A stretch of DNA of 16,246 nt from Flavobacteriaceae bacterium (GCA_002691265.1 NZHJ01000008.1:55067-71312), one strand, 5' to 3'. Shown: positions 1-6,908, counted from the stretch's first letter. Notes: generated by a model not told the origin, from the letters alone. A program made the numbers and translations.

Positions 1-521
1 CCTGCGTTATAAGATGCCAAAACAAGATTCCAATCATTATGTATTTTGTAAAGTTTATTTAGATATAGTGCTGCTGCTGCCGTAGACTTATAAGGATCCA
101 TTCTTTCATCAACATAACTATTCATGGTTAAACCATTTTCAAGGGCCGTATAAAACATAAACTGCCACAAACCCGTAGCGCCAACCTTCGAAACTGCAGA
201 GGGATCTAGTCTCGATTCGATAATCGGTAAATATTTAATTTCTACGGGTATTTTTTGATTTTGAAGCTGCTCCTCAAACAGAGGAAGATAATAATTTAAT
301 TTATCGATATTTTTTTTGTAAAATTCTACTCTAGTATTCAAATACCTCTTGATTGTTTTTTCAACGCTTGTTGTAAAATATAGCTCTATTGGGGTTTTAG
401 CATTAAGTCTCTCAAGTCTATTTTTGATGGTATCTGAATTAAAATTTGATTCATCGATTTGAGAATAGGCAGAGCAAATGAAAAATAAAATTATTATCAG
501 AAAGAGTTGGTTAGTTTTCAT
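1..521 (-). CDS. MltD-like lytic murein transglycosylase, 5' part (runs off the left edge)
   Basis: The visible 173 residues begin with a signal peptide (MKTNQLFLIIILFFICSAYS) and continue into an SLT-type lytic transglycosylase domain. The hallmark segments are IESRLDPSAVSKVGATGLWQ (about residues 105-124), containing the likely catalytic glutamate in IES and the GLWQF motif, then YVDERMDPYKST and the closing LASYNAG. This family cleaves the glycan strand of peptidoglycan between MurNAc and GlcNAc with 1,6-anhydro product formation, in the periplasm. MltD-type proteins normally carry LysM repeats after this domain; that part lies beyond the window, so it cannot be confirmed. The start codon is 4 nt after the pgk stop, so it is almost certainly co-transcribed with pgk. 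It is truncated by the window edge, and no frameshift is seen. Confidence 0.88.
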   Translation of the reverse strand, partial: MKTNQLFLIIILFFICSAYSQIDESNFNSDTIKNRLERLNAKTPIELYFTTSVEKTIKRYLNTRVEFYKKNIDKLNYYLPLFEEQLQNQKIPVEIKYLPIIESRLDPSAVSKVGATGLWQFMFYTALENGLTMNSYVDERMDPYKSTAAAALYLNKLYKIHNDWNLVLASYNA

Positions 522-525
522 TTTT

Positions 526-1707
526 TTAATTCAATGCTTTAATTCCTGGAAGTATTTTGCCTTCTAGGCTTTCCAGCATTGCTCCTCCACCTGTGCTTAT
601 AAAACTAACTTCGTCTTGTAAATTAAACTTTTTGATTGCAGCAACCGAATCACCACCTCCTATTAATGAAAAAGCTCCACTACTAGTTGCTTTGGCAACT
701 GATTTTGCAATTGCTAAAGTTCCTTGTTCAAAGGCTGGCATTTCAAAAACTCCCATTGGACCATTCCATAATATAGTCTTACTTTCTGTTACAATCTTTT
801 CAAATTTAGATATTGTTAAATGCCCAATATCTAATCCTTGCCAACCCTTAGGAATGTTGTATATATTAATGGCTTTTTTTAATCCATCGTTAGAAAACTC
901 GTTTGATGCGACGACATCTTCTGGTAAAGAGATATTAACATTTTTTTGTTCTGCTAAAGAAATGATTTCACTACAATCGTTGAGCTTGTGTTTTTCAAAA
1001 ATAGAGTCACCAATAGCGCCTCCATTATTTTTTATAAACGTATAAGCCATGCCACCACCAATAATAAGATTATCAACGACATCAAGCATATTTGCTATCA
1101 CAGAGATTTTTGAGGAAACCTTGGCTCCACCTATGATAGCTGTTACTGGTCCAGTAGGATTATCCATTAATTTTTTAAGGCTTGTTATTTCATTTTCAAG
1201 TAAAATCCCTGGGCTCTTTAGATCAAAGAATTTGGCTATTGTTGCTGTCGAAGCGTGCTCTCTGTGGGTAGTGCCATAGGCATCATTTACATATATTTCT
1301 GCAAGATTAGATAGTTTTTTAGCAAAGCTCTCATCAGCATTGATTTCCTCTTTATAAAATCTTAAGTTTTCCAATAATATGACTTCACCTGGTTTTAAAT
1401 TAGAGCATTGACTTTCTGTTTTTTCACCTATACAATCATCGGAAAATAAAACTGTTTTGCCGAGTAATTTTTCTAGCTCTGGGACAAGCTTTGAAAGTGA
1501 CAGGTCTTTTGTTTTACCTTTTGGGCGTCCTAAGTGTGATGCTAGTATACAAGAACCACCACTTGACAAAATATACTTAATTGTTGGAAGTGCTGCTACA
1601 ATTCTAGAGTTATCGGTGATCCGTCCTGCATCGTCAAAAGGAACATTAAAATCTACTCTTACAAAGGCTTTTTTTTCTGAAAAGTCAATTTGATTTATTG
1701 ATTTCAT
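526..1707 (-). CDS. pgk: phosphoglycerate kinase
   Basis: Phosphoglycerate kinase (393 aa, the usual bacterial length of about 390-400) transfers phosphate from 1,3-bisphosphoglycerate to ADP in cytosolic glycolysis and runs in reverse in gluconeogenesis. Family signatures are visible in order: VRVDFNVPFD near residue 17, SHLGRPKG near 58, EVILLENLRFYKEE near 108, GGAKVSSKI near 193, the hinge region GGGMAYTFI near 217, WNGPMGVFE near 314 and the nucleotide-binding GGGDSVAAI near 350. The gene is the first of a minus-strand operon with the MltD-like gene 4 nt downstream. It is divergent from holB across 55 nt that hold a good Bacteroidota promoter for each direction. Nothing in the sequence is unusual for the family. 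Confidence 0.98.
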   Translation of the reverse strand: MKSINQIDFSEKKAFVRVDFNVPFDDAGRITDNSRIVAALPTIKYILSSGGSCILASHLGRPKGKTKDLSLSKLVPELEKLLGKTVLFSDDCIGEKTESQCSNLKPGEVILLENLRFYKEEINADESFAKKLSNLAEIYVNDAYGTTHREHASTATIAKFFDLKSPGILLENEITSLKKLMDNPTGPVTAIIGGAKVSSKISVIANMLDVVDNLIIGGGMAYTFIKNNGGAIGDSIFEKHKLNDCSEIISLAEQKNVNISLPEDVVASNEFSNDGLKKAINIYNIPKGWQGLDIGHLTISKFEKIVTESKTILWNGPMGVFEMPAFEQGTLAIAKSVAKATSSGAFSLIGGGDSVAAIKKFNLQDEVSFISTGGGAMLESLEGKILPGIKALN

Positions 1708-1724
1708 ATATATATATAACGTGG

Positions 1725-1758
1725 CAAATATAATTCTTTATCTTTGTTTTTAATCAAA
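1725..1758 (-). promoter_or_regulatory. predicted pgk promoter (TTTG-N22-TATATTTG)
   Basis: Read on the minus strand, TTTG (1758-1755) is followed after 22 nt by TATATTTG (1732-1725). These match the Bacteroidota -33 (TTTG/TTG) and -7 (TAnnTTTG) elements at an acceptable spacing. The transcript would start roughly 5-8 nt further on, giving a leader of only about 10-13 nt before the pgk ATG at 1707. It interleaves with the opposing holB element at 1739-1746. Confidence 0.65.
1739..1746 (+). promoter_or_regulatory. predicted holB -7 element (TATCTTTG)
   Basis: TATCTTTG matches the Bacteroidota TAnnTTTG element exactly and lies 16 nt before the holB ATG at 1763, predicting a leader of about 10 nt. 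No clear TTG is seen at the matching -33 position, so the call rests on the -7 element and its position. It sits between the -7 and -33 elements of the divergent pgk promoter, so the two promoters cannot both be occupied at once. Confidence 0.45.
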
Positions 1759-1762
1759 TCGG

Positions 1763-2791
1763 ATGAGTCAAATTGAGTTAAAAAAAGCGAAAAAGGCAAT
1801 TGATAGTGGCAGGGTTGCCAACACATACTTGATGGTTGGCAAGGCTGATTCAGATGTTCTTGGCTCATCGTTTGAGCTAATAAAATTCATAATTAAGAGC
1901 CCGTACTCAAATCTAGATATACCTGAACAGCAAGCCGCTCTAAAAAAACTAAAAAGTTTAACAAATCCAGATATACACTATTTCTATCCTGTAAATACAA
2001 CAAGTGAAGTAAAGACAAAAGCAAGTTCAGAAGATTTTATAGAAAAATGGAGAGAAATTGTTTTGAAAGAGACAAAAATCAAGCTTACAGACTGGTATGA
2101 TAAAATTGGGCTGGGCAACAAGCAAGCTGTGATTAATAAAGATGAGGCAGAAAAAATAACAAAGCTTGCTTCATTAAAATCATACGAGGGTGGAGTAAAA
2201 ATATTTTTGATTTGGATGGCGGAAAAAATGAATATTAGCGCTTCAAACAAACTTCTTAAGCTACTTGAAGAACCTCCTCCAAAAACTATTTTCATTTTAG
2301 TTTGTGAGCAAGAAAATAAGCTGTTAGATACAATAAAATCTAGGTGTCAAAAAATTTTTATAAGACCACAAACTGCTGAATATCAATATATTAAGGTAGA
2401 TTTTGAAATTCTTTTTTTAGAGTGGGTTAGAGCCGCTTTTAAGGTTAAGGGAAAGAAGTCTGCAATTAATGAACTGGTTCACTTTGCTGAAAAAGTGAGT
2501 AAAAAAACGAGGGAGGAGCAAAAGTCATTTTTAATCTATTGTTCTAATGTCATTAGAGACTCTATGCTCTATGGCTATAGGAATGAAAACAAAAAAGACA
2601 GCTATAAATCAGGACTAGATCTTGAAAAATTCGCTCCGTTCGTTCATGAAAAAAACATTTTGGATTTTTATAAAGAAATTCAAAAAGGATTTTCTGATAT
2701 AGAAAGAAACGGGAACCCTAAAATTATATTTCTTGATATTTCTATAAAACTTACCAGACTGCTTCATATAAAACCAACTGAGGATGTCTAA
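1763..2791 (+). CDS. holB: DNA polymerase III delta' subunit (clamp-loader subunit), zinc-site cysteines absent
   Basis: This 342-aa protein resembles the delta' subunit of the replicative clamp loader, which opens the beta clamp and loads it on DNA together with gamma/tau and delta. Visible family features are the NPDIHYFYPV segment (near residue 68), the long run SLKSYEGGVKIFLIWMAEKMNISASNKLLKLLEEPPPKTIFIL typical of Bacteroidota HolB, and the arginine-finger motif SRC (residues 193-195). A stop codon is in frame 12 nt upstream, so the ATG at 1763 is the only reasonable start; the protein seems to lack a few residues at the N-terminus compared with relatives as I remember them. The P-loop position reads VGKADSD, which is acceptable because delta' is normally not an ATPase. 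No cysteine occurs before residue 181, so the usual zinc module of this domain is missing. The gene overlaps the next gene by 8 nt, implying translational coupling. Confidence 0.87.
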   Translation: MSQIELKKAKKAIDSGRVANTYLMVGKADSDVLGSSFELIKFIIKSPYSNLDIPEQQAALKKLKSLTNPDIHYFYPVNTTSEVKTKASSEDFIEKWREIVLKETKIKLTDWYDKIGLGNKQAVINKDEAEKITKLASLKSYEGGVKIFLIWMAEKMNISASNKLLKLLEEPPPKTIFILVCEQENKLLDTIKSRCQKIFIRPQTAEYQYIKVDFEILFLEWVRAAFKVKGKKSAINELVHFAEKVSKKTREEQKSFLIYCSNVIRDSMLYGYRNENKKDSYKSGLDLEKFAPFVHEKNILDFYKEIQKGFSDIERNGNPKIIFLDISIKLTRLLHIKPTEDV

Positions 2792-3698
2792 TGAATGGTT
2801 TATAGTAGCGAACAGGCTCTCTAATTCTGGAAAAGCAATAAGTGTTATTGATAAAGTAGTAAAGAAGCTTAAAGTAGAGAAAATAAAACATAGTCTCAAT
2901 CTAACAATTAAAAGTGGTGATGAAATTGATTTAGTGAAAAGCGCCACAAAAAATGGGTACAATAAAATATTGGCTATCGGGGGAGACGGGACAGTGCAAA
3001 AGGTTGTTGCGGGAATTGTTATGCAGCAGAGTATCAGTCATAAAAAAATGGTCTTTGCGTTGATTCCGTCTGGAACAGGAAATGACTGGGCAAAATCAAA
3101 AAACATTTCCTCAAACATAGATGAGTGCGTAAAGGCTTTAAAAAGCGGTAAGATAAAAACTCAAGATGTTGGAGTTGCCACAATAGAAAGTGCTAATAAA
3201 ATAAGGATAAGGTATTTTATTGCATACTCTGGGGTGGGGTTTGATTCTTTTATGTTAAGTAAAATTGATAAGTATAAGTGGCTCGGTAAACTTTCATATT
3301 TGGTATGTGCAATTATGAACTTCTTAAAGTTTCAAAATATTGCTGTAAAAATTCTAACTTCAAAAAATGAAATTAACACTAATGTGTTCTTACTTGGGAT
3401 AGGAATATGTAAGTTTACAGGCGGAGGGATGCAGTTAATAAAAAAACCTAAGGGCAACGACGGTCTTTTAAATATTACAATTGCTCAAGAATTTAACAAA
3501 TTTGATATAATTCGAAATTTTTTTAATCTTTTTAATGGGTCTATTTTTAAAGAACGTAAAGTTTTGACACTTACGGATAGCGAGGTGAAAATAAGCGCTA
3601 ATAACGGAGATTTAGTGTGTCAGGGGGATGGTGAAATTTTTGGGGCTGGAAAAATAGATTATTCTTTGATCAAAAAAGGGCTTAGATACTTATCTTAA
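2784..3698 (+). CDS. diacylglycerol kinase-family lipid kinase (YegS/DagK-like)
   Basis: This 304-aa protein has the DAGK catalytic domain layout: GGDGT at residues 66-70 (ATP and catalytic loop), PSGTGND at 95-101, and YSGVGFDS near 149, followed by the C-terminal beta-sandwich with GIGICKFTGGGMQLIKKPKGNDG and the late GDGE motif. The family phosphorylates a membrane lipid hydroxyl, such as diacylglycerol or a related lipid, at the inner face of the membrane; the exact substrate cannot be read from the sequence. The N-terminal motif that is usually NPxSGxG reads ANRLSNSGKA here, a mild deviation. It overlaps the end of holB by 8 nt, and its own last 9 nt overlap tail-to-tail with the 3' end of the convergent methyltransferase gene. 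Confidence 0.88.
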   Translation: MSNEWFIVANRLSNSGKAISVIDKVVKKLKVEKIKHSLNLTIKSGDEIDLVKSATKNGYNKILAIGGDGTVQKVVAGIVMQQSISHKKMVFALIPSGTGNDWAKSKNISSNIDECVKALKSGKIKTQDVGVATIESANKIRIRYFIAYSGVGFDSFMLSKIDKYKWLGKLSYLVCAIMNFLKFQNIAVKILTSKNEINTNVFLLGIGICKFTGGGMQLIKKPKGNDGLLNITIAQEFNKFDIIRNFFNLFNGSIFKERKVLTLTDSEVKISANNGDLVCQGDGEIFGAGKIDYSLIKKGLRYLS

Positions 3699-4529
3699 TT
3701 TTTTAAAAACAAAAATATTTGACGAATATTCTTTAGTGAAAAAGGCCAACGTGTTTGAAATTGTTGCTATAAAAATGGACTTAAGGATTTTAAATGTTGA
3801 TTTTTTGTATGATTCGGAAAGCAAAGAAACATAATATGCATCTAAGATCATCGGGCTAGATTTAACGAGCTTAAAGCCTTTGTTTTCAAAAACCTCTTTT
3901 AGTGATTTTTTATCAAAATGCCACAAATGTCTTGGCACATCATAAGCAGCCCAAAATCTTTTATAGTATCTAGCATCAAAAGATAAATAATTGGGTACGC
4001 CAACAATTATGGTTCCTTTTTCATCAAGCAAATCATACATACGGGAGATTGTTTTTTCCAGCTCATGAACATGCTCAATTGAATGCCACGCTGTTATATG
4101 GCTGAGCTTTTGACTGTTCAATTCTTCAGCAAAAATGGATTTATAAACGGTAGTTAAAGAAGGTGTTGCAGACGAGTCAACTCCGCAAGCCTTGATCCCT
4201 CTTTTTTTAAGCTTGTTTAGAAAATAGCCTTCCCCTGAACCGAAGTCCAGAACGTTTCGATTGTTTTTGTTACTAGATAAAAAACGGTATTTGGTGTAAA
4301 AATTAACAGACCTTAAAAATCTGTAAAAGAAAAAAAACACCCCCGTTTTTCTAGAATTGTGAGAGATATATCTTTCTGATTTATAATATTTAATTATGTC
4401 TTCTTTGGTAGGTGTAGGGATTGTTTGAAGTAGGCCTGGAACAGAGGTCTTTTGAATTTTAAATTTTTCTTTTGTTAGAAAATGGTCAATGACTTCAATG
4501 TGTGTTTTTTTTTGTTCCACGTGAAACAT
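3690..4529 (-). CDS. class I SAM-dependent methyltransferase beginning inside a parS site
   Basis: This 279-aa protein has a Rossmann methyltransferase core: motif I VLDFGSGEG at residues 93-101, an acidic end of beta-2 in GVDSS near 117, WHSIEHV near 148 and ILDEKG-like LLDEKGTIIVGVPN near 168. It also carries the DVPRHLWHF segment found in Methyltransf_23-type enzymes, commonly linked to surface-glycan or cofactor modification; the substrate is unknown. The N-terminal PGLLQTIPTPTKEDIIKYYKSERYISH resembles the lead-in of such enzymes but without the zinc-ribbon cysteines some have. The start ATG directly abuts the mnmG stop (TAA then ATG), so the gene is the last of the ybeY-mnmG operon. Its first six codons (MFHVEQ) are made by the parS sequence, followed by a run of nine A. 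The 3' end overlaps the convergent lipid kinase gene by 9 nt. Confidence 0.82.
   Translation of the reverse strand: MFHVEQKKTHIEVIDHFLTKEKFKIQKTSVPGLLQTIPTPTKEDIIKYYKSERYISHNSRKTGVFFFFYRFLRSVNFYTKYRFLSSNKNNRNVLDFGSGEGYFLNKLKKRGIKACGVDSSATPSLTTVYKSIFAEELNSQKLSHITAWHSIEHVHELEKTISRMYDLLDEKGTIIVGVPNYLSFDARYYKRFWAAYDVPRHLWHFDKKSLKEVFENKGFKLVKSSPMILDAYYVSLLSESYKKSTFKILKSIFIATISNTLAFFTKEYSSNIFVFKKLR
4513..4528 (+). promoter_or_regulatory. parS: parS centromere site 1 (ParB binding), overlapping a start codon
   Basis: TGTTCCACGTGAAACA is the classical 16-bp parS sequence bound by chromosomal ParB (Spo0J) proteins, a near-palindrome around CACGTG. ParB loads here as a CTP-dependent clamp, spreads along DNA, and works with ParA and SMC in origin segregation. 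The site covers all but the first base of the methyltransferase start codon and continues through codons 2-5, and it begins 1 nt after the mnmG stop codon. parA and parB are not in the window. An identical site in the other orientation lies 1894 bp away at 6407-6422. Confidence 0.9.
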
Positions 4530-6401
4530 TTAACGACCCATATAAACAAGAAGAACAGATATATCATTGGGTGATACGCCGCTAATTCTTGATGCTTGCG
4601 ATATGGTTTCGGGTTTAATTTTATTTAACTTTTCTAAGGCTTCAGCACTTATTGATTTAAGTTTTTTATAATCGAAATCTTTAGGAATCTTTACAGACTC
4701 CAGTCTGTTTAATTTGTCGGCGTTGTTTTTTTCTTTCTGGATGTAGCCACTGTATTTTATTTGGATTTCGGCTTGATCTTGTACCTCTTCAGAAAGATTG
4801 TTTGTAGAAATGTATGAGTCAACGCTATCGCATTCTTTAAGGTCTGACATATATATATTTGGCCTAGATAAAATTTTGTCAGCTTTGCCAGACTGCTTAA
4901 TTAACGCTGATTCTTTTGAGGAAAGAATGGGGTTAATTTCAGCCGGTAAAATGCTTTGAGATTTTAAAAAACTAATTAAGCCTTCAGACTGTTTGTATTT
5001 TTGATCACATGCGACTAACCTTTCATCACTAGCTAAACCTAATGAATGACTAACCTCTGTCAGCCTTTGATCGGCATTGTCTTGTCTTAAAAGCATTCTA
5101 TATTCTGCTCTTGATGTGAACATTCTGTAAGGCTCTTCAGTTCCTTTTGTAATTAAATCATCAATTAAAACACCAATGTATGCTTCATCTCTTTTAAGCA
5201 CGAAAGGATTTTTTTCTTTAATTTTTAAAACCGCATTAATCCCTGCCATCAAGCCTTGGGATCCGGCTTCCTCATAACCAGTAGTTCCATTAATCTGGCC
5301 TGCAAAAAAAAGATTATCGACAATCTTTGTTTCTAAAGAATATTTGAGTTGTGTTGGGTAGAAATAGTCATATTCAATAGCATAGCCTGGCCTAAAAAAC
5401 TTTACATTTTCAAAGCCTGGAACAGCACGTAAGGCAGAAAACTGAACTTCTTCTGGTAAGGAAGTTGAAAAACCATTAACATAAACCTCTACCGTGTTCC
5501 ATCCTTCGGGCTCAACAAACAATTGGTGTCTTTCTCTTTCTGAAAATCTGTGAATTTTGTCTTCAATTGAAGGGCAATAACGGGGGCCAACACTTTTTAT
5601 TCTGCCGTTAAACATTGGAGACCTGTCAAATCCTTCCCTGAGTAAATCATGAACCACAGGGCTAGTATAAGTCATATGACATGATAATTGTTTTTGTAAA
5701 GGGGTTGACGAATCTAAATAAGAAAATTTTTGAGGGTTTTCATCGCCTGGCTGCTCAATCATTTTAGAATAATCCAGCGATCTTCCATCAACTCTTGGTG
5801 GTGTTCCTGTTTTCATTCTTCCTGAATCAAAACCAAGAGATACAAGCTGCTCTGTTATTCCTGTTGCTGCTTTTTCTCCAGCTCTACCTCCGCCAAAATT
5901 TTTCTCGCCTACATGAATTAATCCATTAAGAAATGTTCCGTTTGTAAGAACTACTGTTTTCCCTTTGATCTTTTGGCCTAAACCTGTAACGACTCCGCAC
6001 AGATTGTTTTTTTCAATCCAAAGATTTTTTACCATTTCTTGGTAAAAATCAAGATTTGGTGTTGACTCAAGCATTTCTCTCCAATATTGAGCAAATAAGG
6101 ACCTGTCATTTTGAGCTCTTGGGCTCCACATAGCTGGGCCTTTTGAAAGGTTGAGCATTTTAAATTGAATTGAAGATTTGTCCGTAACAATTCCGCTGTA
6201 ACCACCAATAGCATCAATTTCTCTGACAATTTGACCTTTCGCAATTCCACCCATTGCTGGGTTGCATGACATCTGACCAATGGTTTGGAGGTTCATTGTA
6301 ACCAATAGTGTTTTTGCACCAAGATTAGCTGCGGCCGCTGCAGCCTCACTGCCAGCATGCCCACCACCAACTACTATAACGTCATATTCTTGATTAAACA
6401 T
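4530..6401 (-). CDS. mnmG: tRNA uridine-5-carboxymethylaminomethyl(34) synthesis enzyme MnmG (GidA)
   Basis: MnmG (623 aa, the normal length) is the FAD-binding partner of MnmE. Together they install the carboxymethylaminomethyl group at wobble uridine 34 of certain tRNAs, improving decoding of purine-ending codons. The sequence shows the FAD-binding GGGHAG at residues 12-17, the conserved SCNPAMGGIAKG with C46, SKGPAMWSPRAQNDR near 88, RYCPSIEDKIHRF with the second conserved cysteine near 277, and the GIDA signature region RPGYAIEYDYFYPTQL and AGQINGTTGYEEAGSQGLMAG near 345-385. The C-terminal helical domain ends in VSPNDISVLLVYMGR, which in this family contacts MnmE and tRNA. The gene lies between two parS sites and directly abuts the downstream methyltransferase start. 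ybeY ends 37 nt upstream. Confidence 0.98.
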   Translation of the reverse strand: MFNQEYDVIVVGGGHAGSEAAAAAANLGAKTLLVTMNLQTIGQMSCNPAMGGIAKGQIVREIDAIGGYSGIVTDKSSIQFKMLNLSKGPAMWSPRAQNDRSLFAQYWREMLESTPNLDFYQEMVKNLWIEKNNLCGVVTGLGQKIKGKTVVLTNGTFLNGLIHVGEKNFGGGRAGEKAATGITEQLVSLGFDSGRMKTGTPPRVDGRSLDYSKMIEQPGDENPQKFSYLDSSTPLQKQLSCHMTYTSPVVHDLLREGFDRSPMFNGRIKSVGPRYCPSIEDKIHRFSERERHQLFVEPEGWNTVEVYVNGFSTSLPEEVQFSALRAVPGFENVKFFRPGYAIEYDYFYPTQLKYSLETKIVDNLFFAGQINGTTGYEEAGSQGLMAGINAVLKIKEKNPFVLKRDEAYIGVLIDDLITKGTEEPYRMFTSRAEYRMLLRQDNADQRLTEVSHSLGLASDERLVACDQKYKQSEGLISFLKSQSILPAEINPILSSKESALIKQSGKADKILSRPNIYMSDLKECDSVDSYISTNNLSEEVQDQAEIQIKYSGYIQKEKNNADKLNRLESVKIPKDFDYKKLKSISAEALEKLNKIKPETISQASRISGVSPNDISVLLVYMGR

Positions 6402-6406
6402 ATGCT

Positions 6407-6422
6407 TGTTTCACGTGGAACA
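6407..6422 (-). promoter_or_regulatory. parS: parS centromere site 2 in the mnmG leader
   Basis: The plus strand reads TGTTTCACGTGGAACA, whose reverse complement is exactly the site 1 sequence TGTTCCACGTGAAACA. It is therefore the same 16-mer in inverted orientation. It sits 5 nt ahead of the mnmG start codon, between ybeY and mnmG, and next to a predicted -7 promoter element at 6429-6436. ParB bound here would cover the predicted transcription start and the ribosome-loading region of mnmG. Such near-gidA positions for parS are typical of origin-proximal regions in many bacteria. Confidence 0.9.
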
Positions 6423-6428
6423 TTTGTG

Positions 6429-6436
6429 CAAATATA
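6429..6436 (-). promoter_or_regulatory. possible internal mnmG -7 element (TATATTTG)
   Basis: The minus strand reads TATATTTG, an exact TAnnTTTG match, between ybeY and mnmG. No TTG is present at the expected -33 distance, so this could be a weak or chance match in AT-rich DNA. If used, transcription would begin at about 6421-6424, at the edge of parS site 2, with a leader of about 20 nt consisting mostly of that site. Confidence 0.35.
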
Positions 6437-6438
6437 AT

Positions 6439-6861
6439 TTATTTATAAGTGGAATGAAAAGTAGCTATAGCTTTGTCTTCAGCTGACCTTATAACAACCA
6501 AGTCTTTACTGTTTTTGTCTTTATGACCACAAAGATGAAAAAGCGCATGACACAAGACTCTAAGCGTCTCATTTTCAATGGTTTGTAAATAATCACTAGC
6601 GTTTTGTTCAACTATTTGTTGACAAACAAACACCTCTCCGGAAAGCTCTTTGTCTTCACAATAATCAAAGGCAATTACATCTGTAGGGTAATCGTGATTG
6701 AGAAACTGACGGTTTATAGACTGTATTTTTTTTGCCGAGACAAAGTTATAATGAAGGTTTTTAATACTAAAACCTTCACTCTTAGCCAGAAAGTAAAGCC
6801 AGTCAGATATCTGTTTTTTATTGCCAAGTATAAAATCAGTATTAAAAGTAAACTCAATCAT
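6439..6861 (-). CDS. ybeY: endoribonuclease YbeY (rRNA maturation factor)
   Basis: YbeY is a single-strand-specific metallo-endoribonuclease used in 16S rRNA 3'-end maturation and 70S ribosome quality control. The 140-aa protein from the ATG at 6861 shows HDYPTDVIAFDY (near residue 56) and the metal site HALFHLCGHKDK, with H105 and H109 as the first two ligands. The third ligand position, histidine in E. coli YbeY (HxxxHxxxxxH), is D115 here, while an extra histidine is at 113. A longer frame starting at 6879 exists, but MIEFTFNTDFIL matches how flavobacterial YbeY proteins start, and a predicted -7 element at 6867-6874 lies inside the extension. It is first in the operon ybeY-mnmG-methyltransferase and divergent from gltX. 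Confidence 0.9.
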   Translation of the reverse strand: MIEFTFNTDFILGNKKQISDWLYFLAKSEGFSIKNLHYNFVSAKKIQSINRQFLNHDYPTDVIAFDYCEDKELSGEVFVCQQIVEQNASDYLQTIENETLRVLCHALFHLCGHKDKNSKDLVVIRSAEDKAIATFHSTYK

Positions 6862-6866
6862 AGAAA

Positions 6867-6874
6867 CAAAACTA
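6867..6874 (-). promoter_or_regulatory. possible ybeY -7 element (TAGTTTTG)
   Basis: The minus strand TAGTTTTG fits TAnnTTTG and ends 5 nt before the ybeY start codon, so a transcript beginning 5-8 nt downstream would be essentially leaderless. No well-placed -33 TTG is visible. The element supports the shorter ybeY start, though only weakly. Confidence 0.35.
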
Positions 6875-6900
6875 CACAATCAATTGAAGAATTAATGTTT

Positions 6901-6908
6901 TATATTTG
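6901..6908 (+). promoter_or_regulatory. predicted gltX -7 element (TATATTTG)
   Basis: TATATTTG is an exact match to the Bacteroidota -7 consensus, 23 nt before the gltX GTG start, predicting a leader of roughly 16-18 nt. The nearest upstream TTG (6884-6886) is only 14 nt away, closer than usual, so the -33 half is uncertain. Confidence 0.5.

Noticed and set aside
557-1693. Several open frames on the plus strand opposite pgk
   Set aside because: They are antisense shadows of pgk, with no promoter and no recognisable domain. The same holds for other short antisense frames within holB, gltX, glnS, mnmG and rnr.
3714-3736. Short inverted repeat AATATT-TGACG-AATATT as a terminator for the lipid kinase
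   Set aside because: The stem is six A/T pairs only and has no following T-run of note; it lies in the methyltransferase coding end and is too weak to call.
6862-6879. Longer N-terminus for YbeY (start at 6879)
   Set aside because: The six extra residues have no family support and would place the start upstream of the likely -7 element.
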